A DNA stretch of 55,978 bases, taken from contig CALIQQ010000009.1 of assembly GCA_938043965.1 (NCBI GenBank), positions 1 through 55,978 on the forward strand, read 5' to 3'. Every line of letters begins with the position of its first letter. Position 1 is the first letter of the stretch. Below the pieces are notes generated by a model. That model did not search any database, had not been told where the DNA came from, and saw only the letters and a list, made by a program, of their open reading frames with translations. A program made the translations under genes and the position numbers. This document shows, one piece after another, positions 11,638 through 19,947 of this stretch. The stretch comes from an uncultured Candidatus Saccharibacteria bacterium (GTDB lineage Bacteria; Patescibacteriota; Saccharimonadia; Saccharimonadales; Saccharimonadaceae).

Positions 11638-12473
11638 TGGCAATTAAGAATTATCGCCCAACTACTCCTGCTCAACGTCAAAAGACTACACAGGATTTCG
11701 AGCAAATCACTACGAAAAAACCACTTAAGTCTTTGACTAAAGCTAAAAAGCAGAACGCAGGTAAAAACAACCAAGGTCGCATTACCGTCCGCCATCGTGG
11801 TGGAGGCGTTAAGCGTCATTACCGTCTGCTTACTCACAATCTTCCAAAAAATCTCACTTTGAGCATTGAGGAGATTGAGTATGATCCAAACCGCAGCGCA
11901 CGTATTGCTCGTGTGAAAGATCAGAATGGTGTTTACTACTACATCACTGCTGATACCGAAATGCGTAAAGGTCAGACCATTTCAACCGGCAATGATGCTC
12001 CAGTTGAAACTTCAAACCGTCTTCCACTCGAACTGATTCCAGTTGGTTCTGTCGTCTATGCGATTGAACTCACTCCAGGTCGTGGTGCGCAAATGGTTCG
12101 TGCTGCTGGTGCTTCTGCTCAGCTGATGGCAAAAGAGAATGGTTATGCTACCCTTCGTATGCCATCTGGTGAAGTTCGTAAAGTACTTGTTACTTGTGAA
12201 GCATCTCTCGGTACCGTTTCAAACGTCCAACACCAAAACATTAAAATTGGTGCTGCTGGTCGTCGTCGCCGTAAAGGTATTCGTCCAACCGTTCGTGGTG
12301 TTGTGATGAACGCAACAGATCACCCACACGGTGGTGGTGACGGTGGTCGTCACGGTTCCGGTAAAGCTCCACGTACCCCATGGGGTCAGTTGACGCTTGG
12401 CTACCGAACTCGTCATAATAAGAAAACTAATAAAATGATCGTGCGTAGTCGTCACGAAGGAAAGAGGAAATAG
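11637..12473 (+). CDS. rplB: 50S ribosomal protein uL2
   Basis: Core protein required for subunit association and peptidyl transferase activity. It has the N-terminal KNNQGRITVRHRGGGVKRHY region and the essential histidine segment NATDHPHGGGDGG near residue 225. Length is 278 aa. The start overlaps the rplW stop; rpsS follows after three bases. Confidence 0.98.
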   Translation: MAIKNYRPTTPAQRQKTTQDFEQITTKKPLKSLTKAKKQNAGKNNQGRITVRHRGGGVKRHYRLLTHNLPKNLTLSIEEIEYDPNRSARIARVKDQNGVYYYITADTEMRKGQTISTGNDAPVETSNRLPLELIPVGSVVYAIELTPGRGAQMVRAAGASAQLMAKENGYATLRMPSGEVRKVLVTCEASLGTVSNVQHQNIKIGAAGRRRRKGIRPTVRGVVMNATDHPHGGGDGGRHGSGKAPRTPWGQLTLGYRTRHNKKTNKMIVRSRHEGKRK

Positions 12474-12476
12474 TTT

Positions 12477-12764
12477 ATGGGAAGAAGCCTTAAAAAAGGT
12501 CCTTTCGTGGACTACAAACTTGAGAAGAAAATCAAGGCTCTCTCACTCGAAGATCGTACCATCGTTAAAACTTGGGCGCGCTACTCTACCATTTCACCAG
12601 AAATGGTTGGTCGCACTATCGCCGTTCATAACGGACGAAAGCATATCCCAGTTTTAATTTCAGAAAACATGGTCGGTCACAAACTCGGTGAGTTTGCCCC
12701 AACTCGTACATTCAAACGCCACGGTGGTAAAAAAGCCGCTGAAGCAGCAAAGGGAGGTAAGTAA
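12477..12764 (+). CDS. rpsS: 30S ribosomal protein uS19
   Basis: Head protein that contacts uS13 and the tRNA A-site region. MGRSLKKGPFVDYKLEKKI at the N-terminus and HNGRKHIPVLISENMVGHKLGEFAPTR-type residues in the middle are diagnostic. Length is 95 aa. It lies between rplB and rplV as in the standard S10 order. Confidence 0.97.
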   Translation: MGRSLKKGPFVDYKLEKKIKALSLEDRTIVKTWARYSTISPEMVGRTIAVHNGRKHIPVLISENMVGHKLGEFAPTRTFKRHGGKKAAEAAKGGK

Positions 12765-12766
12765 TT

Positions 12767-13159
12767 ATGGCTACCAAATTTGCTCACGCTTACATCAAAG
12801 GTGTTGATTCAATGCCACGCAAAACTAGCATCGTTGCTAGCCTTGCCCGCGACCGCTACGTCGCTGACGCTTTGGTGATTTTAGAACATACGCCACGCCG
12901 CGCTGCTCGTCCAGTCAAAAAAGCTATTGAATCAGCTAAAGCTAACCTGCTAAACTCAGGTGCTTCAATTGATCCAAAGACGATTCGCATTGCTCGTATC
13001 TCTGTTACAGCTGGTACTCGCATTCGCCGTTTCGTGCCTGCTTCCCGTGGTCGCGCTTTACCATTCGAGAAAATTTCTTCCAACATCTTTGTCGAAGTTG
13101 CTGGTGAAGAAAAAGCGAAGAAGGTAGAGAAAACCGAAGCTAAGAAGGAGGAAAAGTAA
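12767..13159 (+). CDS. rplV: 50S ribosomal protein uL22
   Basis: Exit-tunnel protein. SMPRKTSIVASLARDRYVADAL and HTPRRAARPVKKAIESAKAN fit the uL22 helical core, and RIRRFVPASRGRALPFEK belongs to the tunnel hairpin. A Lys/Glu-rich tail extends it to 130 aa. Its stop overlaps the rpsC start. Confidence 0.95.
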   Translation: MATKFAHAYIKGVDSMPRKTSIVASLARDRYVADALVILEHTPRRAARPVKKAIESAKANLLNSGASIDPKTIRIARISVTAGTRIRRFVPASRGRALPFEKISSNIFVEVAGEEKAKKVEKTEAKKEEK

Positions 13160-13785
13160 TGGGACAGAAAGTTAACCCAGTCTCTTATCGTCTTCAGGTT
13201 AGCAAAGACTGGTCTTCAAAGTGGTTCACTAAGAAGGCAGACTTTAAAAAATGGTTAATTGAAGATATTAAGATTCGCGAAGTTATTGAAAATCGTTTCA
13301 AGGCTCGCCCAACCATCGCTAAAATCAAGATCGAGCGTACTGACAATCTTACTACTATCACTATTCTCACCGCTAAAGCTGGTGCAGTGATTGGTAAACA
13401 AGGTGCAGGTATTAACGAATTGAAAAAAGAACTTGAAAAGGTTGCTAGCCAACCAATTCGCATCAATGTCGAAGAAGTTAAGAAGCCAGAGCTATCAGCT
13501 AAAATAGTCTCTGAAAACATTGGCTTCCAACTCGGAAAGCGTATGAACTTCCGTCGCGCTGTTAAAATGGCTTGCCAGTCAACTATGGCAGCTGGCGCTA
13601 AAGGTGTTCGTGTCGAGGTTTCCGGTCGTCTCAATGGCGCTGAAATGTCTCGCCGTGAAAAGTTTATTGAAGGCTCAGTCCCTCTACATACGCTTCGCGC
13701 TGACATCGACTTCCACTGTCATCACGCACCAACTATTGCTGGTATCGTCGGCGTGAAAGTTTGGATCTATAAGGGAGAGAAATAG
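13159..13785 (+). CDS. rpsC: 30S ribosomal protein uS3
   Basis: mRNA-entry protein with a KH domain (GKQGAGINELKKEL near residues 75-90) and the C-terminal SGRLNGAEMSRREKFIEG block. It opens MGQKVNPVSYRL. Length is 208 aa. It lies between rplV and rplP, with a coupled start. Confidence 0.97.
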   Translation: MGQKVNPVSYRLQVSKDWSSKWFTKKADFKKWLIEDIKIREVIENRFKARPTIAKIKIERTDNLTTITILTAKAGAVIGKQGAGINELKKELEKVASQPIRINVEEVKKPELSAKIVSENIGFQLGKRMNFRRAVKMACQSTMAAGAKGVRVEVSGRLNGAEMSRREKFIEGSVPLHTLRADIDFHCHHAPTIAGIVGVKVWIYKGEK

Positions 13786-13787
13786 TT

Positions 13788-14207
13788 ATGGCAATTTTAC
13801 TACCAAGAAAAACTGCTCACCGCAAGGTCCGCAAAGGTAAAAACGAAGGCGTTGCTACTCGTTGTAACTATGTTGCATTCGGCGATTATGGCCTAATGTC
13901 GCTCGACAACGAACGTATCAACTCCCGCCAAATCGAGGCTGCTCGTCAGTCAATCACTCGCTACATTAAGCGTGGTGGTAAGATTTGGATTCGCATCTTC
14001 CCACATACCCCTGTCACCAAGAAACCTCTTGATGTAAAAATGGGTTCTGGTAAAGGTGAACCACAATTCTTCGTGGCTAAAGTTAAAGCTGGCACTGTGA
14101 TGTTTGAGCTCGCGGATGTGACCGAAGAGCAGGCAAAAGAGGCTCTCCGTCTCGCTTCCCACAAACTTCCTGTCCGCTGTAAGATTATTAAGAAAGAGGA
14201 GTTCTAA
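13788..14207 (+). CDS. rplP: 50S ribosomal protein uL16
   Basis: A-site-proximal large-subunit protein. It shows LLPRKTAHRKVRKGKNEGVA, GDYGLMSL and the KPLDVKMGSGKGEPQFFVA segment. Length is 139 aa. It begins two bases after the rpsC stop, with rpmC next. Confidence 0.97.
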   Translation: MAILLPRKTAHRKVRKGKNEGVATRCNYVAFGDYGLMSLDNERINSRQIEAARQSITRYIKRGGKIWIRIFPHTPVTKKPLDVKMGSGKGEPQFFVAKVKAGTVMFELADVTEEQAKEALRLASHKLPVRCKIIKKEEF

Positions 14208-14209
14208 TT

Positions 14210-14416
14210 ATGGCAGATAAGAAAGCTACTAAAAAGACCGCTCCAGATATGTCAAACAAGACCGTTGCTGAGCTAAAGCAAGATTTGCTTAACGCTAAAA
14301 AAGGTCTTCACGACGGCACTCTTGCTAATCCACGCCATATTCAGACAATCAGAAAAGCGATTGCTCGCAAAATGACTGCTGAAAGTTTAGCTAAAGAAGA
14401 GAAAGGAGATAAGTAA
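14210..14416 (+). CDS. rpmC: 50S ribosomal protein uL29
   Basis: Small two-helix protein at the tunnel exit. The core (TVAELKQDLLNAKKGLHDG, then RHIQTIRKAIARKMT) is recognisable after a Lys/Thr-rich extension of about 15 residues. Length is 68 aa. Its stop overlaps the rpsQ ATG. Confidence 0.92.
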   Translation: MADKKATKKTAPDMSNKTVAELKQDLLNAKKGLHDGTLANPRHIQTIRKAIARKMTAESLAKEEKGDK

Positions 14417-14727
14417 TGGCACATACACTTATTGGTACCGTTACTTCAGATAAGCGCAATAAAACTATCACTGTTTCAATTACGTCTCGCGAAACTCATC
14501 CACTCTACCGTAAGCAATATTCACACACTCGTAAATATACCGCTCACGATGAGATGAATGAAGCAAAAGCCGGCGATAAGGTTGAAATCGTTGAATGCCG
14601 TCCATTCTCCAAGACTTGTAGCTATAAGCTCAACAAGATTCTTGAAAAATTCCACGGTACCGTTGCGCTCAAAGAAGATATTAATTCAGTCGAAGGTGTT
14701 AATAACACTGACGAAGGAGATAAATAA
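14416..14727 (+). CDS. rpsQ: 30S ribosomal protein uS17
   Basis: OB-fold small-subunit protein. GTVTSDKRNKTITVSI, HPLYRKQYSHTRKYTAHDE and VEIVECRPFSKTCSYKL match uS17. An acidic C-terminal tail after about residue 80 makes it 103 aa, longer than most. The stop overlaps the rplN ATG. Confidence 0.95.
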   Translation: MAHTLIGTVTSDKRNKTITVSITSRETHPLYRKQYSHTRKYTAHDEMNEAKAGDKVEIVECRPFSKTCSYKLNKILEKFHGTVALKEDINSVEGVNNTDEGDK

Positions 14728-15095
14728 TGATCCAACAGGAAACTAGATTACACGTCGCTGACAACAGTGGCGCCAAGGAACTTGGAGTGATCCGTGTCCT
14801 CGGTGGTACTCGCGCCCGCTACGCTCGCGTCGGTGACATCGTCACCGCTAGCGTCAAAGAGGCTTCCCCAACCGGAAACGTGAAGAAAAAAGCTGTTGTC
14901 CGTGCGGTTATTGTCCGCACTCGTGGCCAAATTCGCCGTCCAGATGGTTCAACCATCCGTTTCGACGACAACGCCGCCGTTATTGTTAACGACGACAAAA
15001 CTCCAAAGGGTACTCGTGTCTTCGGGCCAGTCCCTCGCGAACTTCGCGACCTCGGATACAACAAGATTATCAGCTTAGCACCGGAGGTACTATAA
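14727..15095 (+). CDS. rplN: 50S ribosomal protein uL14
   Basis: Intersubunit-face protein. It starts MIQQETRLHVADNSGAKEL and contains VVRTR-like and GTRVFGPVPRELRD segments, with the exact family length of 122 aa. It directly precedes rplX. Confidence 0.98.
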   Translation: MIQQETRLHVADNSGAKELGVIRVLGGTRARYARVGDIVTASVKEASPTGNVKKKAVVRAVIVRTRGQIRRPDGSTIRFDDNAAVIVNDDKTPKGTRVFGPVPRELRDLGYNKIISLAPEVL

Positions 15096-15096
15096 T

Positions 15097-15321
15097 ATGG
15101 CACAGAATCTAAAATCCGGCGACAAAGTAGTAATTATTGCTGGTGCAAATAAAGGTCAATCTGGCAAAATTGTTAAAATGGACCGTAAAAACAACCAGGC
15201 CTTCATCGAAGGTATCGGTGTGCGTGAACGCCACATGGCTGCAAACGCTTACCGCCAGGCTGGTAAAAAATCTGTCCATGTCGGTATTGACTGTTCTAAC
15301 CTCAAAAAGGAGGGTAAGTAA
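15097..15321 (+). CDS. rplX: 50S ribosomal protein uL24 (short form)
   Basis: Assembly-initiating protein with a KOW motif (KSGDKVVIIAGANKGQSGKI at residues 6-25). Only 74 aa, against about 100 in most bacteria, so the C-terminal extension is missing. It lies between rplN and rplE with a normal SD sequence. Confidence 0.93.
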   Translation: MAQNLKSGDKVVIIAGANKGQSGKIVKMDRKNNQAFIEGIGVRERHMAANAYRQAGKKSVHVGIDCSNLKKEGK

Positions 15322-15323
15322 TT

Positions 15324-15893
15324 ATGGCTGAGAAATATATCCCACGCCTCAAAAAGGCTTACAACGAAGAATATGTAAAAACTCTTGAACAAACACTTGG
15401 AATTGACAACGTCAACAAAGTGCCTAAACTCGAAAAGGTCGTCATCTCTTGTGGTGTCGGTAAAAAACGTGAAGATAAGCGTTTCATCGAAACTGTGAAT
15501 CTCACTCTTTCTAAGATTACCGGTCAAGCTACGACTTCTAGAATGGCTAAAAAATCAATCGCTACCTTCAAGATTCGTAAAGGTATGGGTGATCCAGTCG
15601 GCTATCTCGTTACTCTTCGTAATGATAAGATGTATGAATTCGTTGATCGTCTTATCAACGTCGCTCTACCACACGTTCGCGACTTCCACGGTGTTTCACA
15701 CCATTCTTTCGACAAGCAAGGTAACTACTCATTGGGTGTTAAAGAGCAGACTATCTTCCCAGAAATTACTTTCGAAGATTCGTCAATTTTACACGGCCTT
15801 GAAATCACCTTTATTATTAAAAATGGTTCAAAGGAAGGAAGCACTAAATTGTTAGAGCTCTTTGGTATGCCATTTGAGAAGGGAGGCAAATAA
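15324..15893 (+). CDS. rplE: 50S ribosomal protein uL5
   Basis: 5S-rRNA-binding protein. It has the N-terminal LKKAYNEEYVKTL, the KSIATFKIRKGMGDPVGYLVTLR block and SLGVKEQTIFPEITFE. Length is 189 aa. The start follows GGAGGGTAAGTAATT, and rpsN begins one base after its stop. Confidence 0.97.
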   Translation: MAEKYIPRLKKAYNEEYVKTLEQTLGIDNVNKVPKLEKVVISCGVGKKREDKRFIETVNLTLSKITGQATTSRMAKKSIATFKIRKGMGDPVGYLVTLRNDKMYEFVDRLINVALPHVRDFHGVSHHSFDKQGNYSLGVKEQTIFPEITFEDSSILHGLEITFIIKNGSKEGSTKLLELFGMPFEKGGK

Positions 15894-15894
15894 T

Positions 15895-16164
15895 ATGGCT
15901 AAAACATCTGCTGTCCTCCGTGATCAAAAGAGGCAAAAAATGTACGAAAAATACAAAGCTAAACGTGAAGCATTGAAAGCAGCTGGCGACCTCGAAGGTC
16001 TTCAGAAGCTTCCATGCAACTCTTCACCTACGCGCCTAAAAAACCGTGACCTCCTTGATGGTCGTCCACGTGGTTATATGCGCCGCTTTGGTATGAGTCG
16101 TATTACCTTCCGTGAAAAAGCAAGCAAGGGTGAAATCCCAGGCGTAACAAAGAGTAGCTGGTAA
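15895..16164 (+). CDS. rpsN: 30S ribosomal protein uS14, zinc-free form
   Basis: Head protein of the 30S subunit, 89 aa. This is the long C-minus form: the CxxC pairs of zinc-type S14 are absent and only one Cys is present. SPTRLKNRDLLDGRPRGYMR and FGMSRITFREKASKGEIPGV are typical. The ATG at 15895 follows GGGAGGCAAATAAT; an in-frame ATG further upstream lies inside rplE and lacks an SD sequence. Confidence 0.96.
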   Translation: MAKTSAVLRDQKRQKMYEKYKAKREALKAAGDLEGLQKLPCNSSPTRLKNRDLLDGRPRGYMRRFGMSRITFREKASKGEIPGVTKSSW

Positions 16165-16182
16165 GGAGAAAGGAGAAAAGTT

Positions 16183-16584
16183 ATGTCATTACAATCTACT
16201 GATCAAATCGCAGACCTTATCACCCGCATCCGCAACGCTATTCTTGTAGGTAAAACCGAAATTCGCGTTCCTACCTCAAAACTTAAGGTTGCAGTCGCTG
16301 AAGGTCTCAAAAAAGGTGGTTACATCGAAGCTGTTGAAGTTGAAGATGCAAAACCTCGCGGCATTCTCCACATTGTGATTAACAATGCTGGTGAAATCGC
16401 TAAAATTAACGAGATTTCGAAAGTTTCAAAACCAGGCCGCCGCGTCTATGCTGCAGCTGATGAAATCCCAAAAGTTAAGTCCGGCCGTGGCATTGTCCTC
16501 GTCTCGACCTCAAAGGGAATCATGACTGGCGAAGAAGCTCGTAAAAACCGCCTCGGCGGAGAAATCCTAGTCAAGGTCTACTAG
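16183..16584 (+). CDS. rpsH: 30S ribosomal protein uS8
   Basis: Central-domain 16S-binding protein. TDQIADLITRIRNA at the start and the C-terminal STSKGIMTGEEARKNRLGGE are diagnostic. Length is 133 aa. In most bacteria rplF follows directly; here transcription ends in a terminator and rplF is found 10.7 kb further on. Confidence 0.97.
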   Translation: MSLQSTDQIADLITRIRNAILVGKTEIRVPTSKLKVAVAEGLKKGGYIEAVEVEDAKPRGILHIVINNAGEIAKINEISKVSKPGRRVYAAADEIPKVKSGRGIVLVSTSKGIMTGEEARKNRLGGEILVKVY

Positions 16585-16609
16585 ACCTCCATTAGTCCGA
16601 GTTTAATAA

Positions 16610-16636
16610 AAAGGACTCCTCCGGGAGTCTTTTTTG
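16610..16636 (+). terminator. Terminator after rpsH
   Basis: AGGACTCC/GGGAGTCT stem plus six T. It marks the break in the spc cluster. Confidence 0.85.
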
Positions 16637-16713
16637 TGTTTTGCTGATATTCTTTATGCTATAATAAAAGGAGTATTCTGGGTGCCTAAGGAGATTTCTC
16701 GGAGGGACTGTTT

Positions 16714-16742
16714 TTGACAAAGACACCTAAGTATGATATAAT
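16714..16742 (+). promoter_or_regulatory. Promoter of the glycan locus
   Basis: TTGACA (16714-16719), a 17-bp spacer and TATAAT (16737-16742). An extra extended -10 (TATGCTATAAT) ends near 16667, so two starts are possible. Confidence 0.75.
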
Positions 16743-16769
16743 AGATATATTACTCTAAAGGAGAGCCTA

Positions 16770-17483
16770 ATGTCAATCAGTGGCGATTTTAAAAAATCGA
16801 TCGATATGTCTAAAATTGCATTTCCATCCAGTCAAAAACGCACACTTTGGCTTATCAATTTTTATGCCTACAGTCTAATTAAACGGCTACTGGATATATT
16901 TTTTGCTCTCGTTGGACTCATCTCACTGTCACCACTATTTTTAATCGTAGCGATTTTAATTAAACGCGAAGACGGCGGTAGTGTATTCTTTAAACAAATT
17001 CGCACTGGCCGACTTGGTAATGAATTTAAAATTATTAAGTTTCGTACTATGTGTGAATCTAATAATGTCCATGATAAGACCACTAAGGATGAACATACTA
17101 AAATTGGTAAAATTTTACGCAATACTTCAATCGATGAATTACCACAGTTAATCAATGTTTTAAAAGGAGATATGTCATTTATTGGTCCACGCCCCTGGAT
17201 TACTGACTATTTTAACACTATGTTAAAAAGTCAAAAGATTCGAACTCTCGTAAAACCGGGCATTACTGGACTTGCGCAAGCTAAAGGGCGTAACGGTATT
17301 TCCATTTTTGATAAAATCAATTATGACATCGAATATGTCCATCACTTCTCGTTTTTCGAGGATTTAAAAGTAGTTATTTTATCCTTCAAGGCAGTTTCAT
17401 CGAAAGAAAATGCCGATGCAGGTAAATTTTTAATCCATGATGAATTGCGCGACCTGAAAGCTAAAAACGAAAGGTATCTTTAG
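16770..17483 (+). CDS. Undecaprenyl-phosphate sugar-1-phosphate transferase (bacterial sugar transferase family)
   Basis: Initiating enzyme of surface-glycan assembly. It transfers a sugar phosphate from a nucleotide sugar to a polyprenyl phosphate at the membrane. One hydrophobic hairpin (about residues 37-62, LIKRLLDIFFALVGLIS) is followed by the catalytic block, with FFKQIRTGRLGNEFKIIKFR, TSIDELPQLINVLKGDMSFI, the GPRP motif and KPGITGLAQ. At 237 aa it is a monotopic PglC-like or WcaJ C-terminal form without the extra N-terminal membrane domain. The sugar specificity cannot be read from sequence. It heads the locus. Confidence 0.93.
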   Translation: MSISGDFKKSIDMSKIAFPSSQKRTLWLINFYAYSLIKRLLDIFFALVGLISLSPLFLIVAILIKREDGGSVFFKQIRTGRLGNEFKIIKFRTMCESNNVHDKTTKDEHTKIGKILRNTSIDELPQLINVLKGDMSFIGPRPWITDYFNTMLKSQKIRTLVKPGITGLAQAKGRNGISIFDKINYDIEYVHHFSFFEDLKVVILSFKAVSSKENADAGKFLIHDELRDLKAKNERYL

Positions 17484-17508
17484 TCCCCTATTTCTATAGG
17501 GCTTATGG

Positions 17509-17514
17509 TATAAT
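17509..17514 (+). promoter_or_regulatory. Extended -10 box placing the next gene leaderless
   Basis: TATGGTATAAT ends eight bases before the ATG at 17523. No SD sequence lies between them, so the transcript probably starts at or beside the start codon. Confidence 0.5.
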
Positions 17515-17522
17515 GTATATAA

Positions 17523-18728
17523 ATGTTGGCTGGTAAGACAAAAGTTTTATTCCTAATTCATACCCTCCAGGTGGGTGGCGCTGAGAGGGTGTTAATTGAC
17601 ACCGTTAATCGCTTAGACAAAACTAAATTTGATGTGACTGTAGTGACGGTAGTTAATGTTGGGGCATTGAGAAAAGAATTGGATGCTGCCGTGCATTATA
17701 AAACTATTTTTGATTTTCGGTTTTTAAAGAAATTGGGCGGCGGAGAGTCGAAATATGCAACTTCAGTTAATACCTCAAAGCGAAAAAATCCACTTAAATT
17801 AGCCTTTATTAAATCCTATGTTAATTTTTGGCGCCATGTTAATCTTTTTAAGCTCCACCAGAAATATATCGGCAACGATTATGACGTTGAAATTTCTTTC
17901 CTGGAGGGCATTCCAGCAAAAATTATTGCTCATTCAAAAAATCCGCATTCTCGTAAACTTTGTTGGATCCATGTTGATCTTAAAAACGAGCCAAAATCTG
18001 ACCGCTTTTTTAAGAGCCTCGACGAACAAAAGGCCACTTATGCAAAATTCGACGAGATTGTCTGTGTTTCCGAAGTTGTGCGTGACCGCTTTCTTGAGAA
18101 GATTGATATTAAACCTGAGCATGTTACGGTTATCTACAATCTAATCGATAAAACGGCAATTTTAGCACAAGCAGAGCAAGTTGAGCATCCTAAGAATTCA
18201 ACCTTTACTTTCTGTTCGGTCGGCCGACTTTCTCGACAAAAAGGCTATGATCGGCTTATCAATGTGGTGAAAAGGTTAGAAGACCTAGGTTACCAATTTA
18301 AGGTCAATATTATAGGGACAGGCGTAGAAGAAGCCAGTTTGAAAAGGCAAATTGAAGTAATGGGTGTAGCAAGCATTACTCTTTTAGGCTATCAGGAGAA
18401 TCCTCATCCGTATGTAAAACAAGCAGATGTTTTTGTTTGTTCTTCACGTGCCGAAGGTTTTAGCACAGCCGTTGCGGAAGCGATTATTTTAGGTAAAGCC
18501 ATCATCTCCACTAACTGTTCTGGTGCTGAAGAAATGTTGGGTGAAAAATCGGAGTACGGCATGATTTGCGACAATAGTGAGGAGGGTCTATTTAGCGCAA
18601 TGCGCCGTGTTCTAGACCAAAAACAGCTAATATCCGATTATGAAGCTAAAGTAAAAGTACGTGCCAATATGTTTGATGTATCAAGCACGTTATTAAAAAT
18701 TGAGGCGGAGATTCAAAATGCAAACTAA
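17523..18728 (+). CDS. GT4-family glycosyltransferase
   Basis: GT-B fold glycosyltransferase, 401 aa, expected to add a sugar to the lipid-linked glycan on the cytoplasmic side. The N-terminal GGAERVLIDTVNRL is the acceptor-side glycine motif. The C-terminal donor half has FCSVGRLSRQKGYDRL and the EX7E-type SSRAEGFSTAVAEAIILG. It begins just after an extended -10 with no SD sequence, so it is probably leaderless. Its end overlaps the polymerase gene start by 11 bp. Confidence 0.92.
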   Translation: MLAGKTKVLFLIHTLQVGGAERVLIDTVNRLDKTKFDVTVVTVVNVGALRKELDAAVHYKTIFDFRFLKKLGGGESKYATSVNTSKRKNPLKLAFIKSYVNFWRHVNLFKLHQKYIGNDYDVEISFLEGIPAKIIAHSKNPHSRKLCWIHVDLKNEPKSDRFFKSLDEQKATYAKFDEIVCVSEVVRDRFLEKIDIKPEHVTVIYNLIDKTAILAQAEQVEHPKNSTFTFCSVGRLSRQKGYDRLINVVKRLEDLGYQFKVNIIGTGVEEASLKRQIEVMGVASITLLGYQENPHPYVKQADVFVCSSRAEGFSTAVAEAIILGKAIISTNCSGAEEMLGEKSEYGMICDNSEEGLFSAMRRVLDQKQLISDYEAKVKVRANMFDVSSTLLKIEAEIQNAN

Positions 18729-19947
18729 AGTTCAGAAAAAACCTCGCTTTTGGCTATTTAATGTATTTTTGATGCTTTTCATCTTCACCACAATCAACCG
18801 TGAATTTGTCTTATTTGGGCTTGATTTGCGCTACCCGACCATCATCTTGGGTCTAGCTCTAGTGGTTCTAAGTATTTTTCGTAAACCAGCTGAGGATGAA
18901 GCCGAAACGGAACGCATTAGAACTGTCTTTGTTCCACTTTTCGCTTTCTTTGCTTGGTGTTTTATCTCCAATATTTCTTGGTTATGGAATGGCCTTACTC
19001 CAGAGCCAGTTCAGGCCGTAAATCAGAATATCCTACTTTTTAGCAATTTTCTCGCACTAACCGTTTTTTATCTTTATCGCAATTTTATCAGTAAACGTAC
19101 GGTCAATCAGATTATAGTTCTATCTTGTCTAGTCCTAGTCTTTAGTTTTGTTATGACTTTGCTTGGCTTTGAAATGGCCGATATTTCTGGCTCAACTGGA
19201 GCGAGGTCAATTAGTGTCACTACCAGTAGAGGTGAATTTAAAAATATCTATGGTCACAATTTCCGTCTGGCTGGTTATGCCGAAGATGCTAACTATGCCA
19301 GTGTCTTCTTGGTGCTGGGTGCAATTGCTGTGCTAAACTTAGTCAAACGCAAATCTTTCAAGATTGCTCTAGTAATGATATTTCTCGTAGCCCTAGGTTA
19401 TGCTAGTTCGAGAACAGTTTTCTTCTCCCTGGCCTTTGGTTTAGTTTATCAAGTCGTCTTTATGCTGATAAAAGATAATGCTAAATATCGTAAAATCCTA
19501 AACCTCGTCTTTATTTGTGTTATACCAGCCATGATGATTCTTTTACCAAGATTAGGGCTGATGAATAACCTTAACACTATGTCAACTCGATATATGCTTT
19601 GGGGTATTGCGGAGCAGACTTTTGTACATAGCCCAGTAATTGGCAACGGTATTAGTTCGGCCCGAAGCGCAATCAACGCCGAGCATCCAGGTTGGTATGT
19701 CCAACCGCACAGTAACTATTGGCAGCTCTTGGCAGAAACTGGTATCATCGGTCTAATCATTTTTATGTTTGCGATGTATCGCTGTCTCGAGTACGGTAAA
19801 GACGACCGCTACGCTGCATTACCGATTATCATTATGATTGTTTTTGGCTTAACCTTTGAAATTATTCAGTTGCAAATTTTTATCTTCGTAGCCTTTTTGA
19901 ATCTAATGGGGAGCCCTGACGATGAAAAACGTCCTCTTTCTAGTTAA
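18718..19947 (+). CDS. Wzy/O-antigen-ligase-like membrane protein
   Basis: Polytopic membrane protein, 409 aa, with about ten hydrophobic segments. A large loop contains RLAGYAEDANYAS, and the C-terminal half has GNGISSARSAINAEHPGWYVQPHSNYW-type residues, as in the O-antigen ligase/polymerase superfamily. It probably polymerises or ligates the glycan repeat at the outer membrane face. The ATG at 18718 follows GGAG. Its end overlaps the next gene by 26 bp, a tightly packed operon. Confidence 0.8.
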   Translation: MQTKVQKKPRFWLFNVFLMLFIFTTINREFVLFGLDLRYPTIILGLALVVLSIFRKPAEDEAETERIRTVFVPLFAFFAWCFISNISWLWNGLTPEPVQAVNQNILLFSNFLALTVFYLYRNFISKRTVNQIIVLSCLVLVFSFVMTLLGFEMADISGSTGARSISVTTSRGEFKNIYGHNFRLAGYAEDANYASVFLVLGAIAVLNLVKRKSFKIALVMIFLVALGYASSRTVFFSLAFGLVYQVVFMLIKDNAKYRKILNLVFICVIPAMMILLPRLGLMNNLNTMSTRYMLWGIAEQTFVHSPVIGNGISSARSAINAEHPGWYVQPHSNYWQLLAETGIIGLIIFMFAMYRCLEYGKDDRYAALPIIIMIVFGLTFEIIQLQIFIFVAFLNLMGSPDDEKRPLSS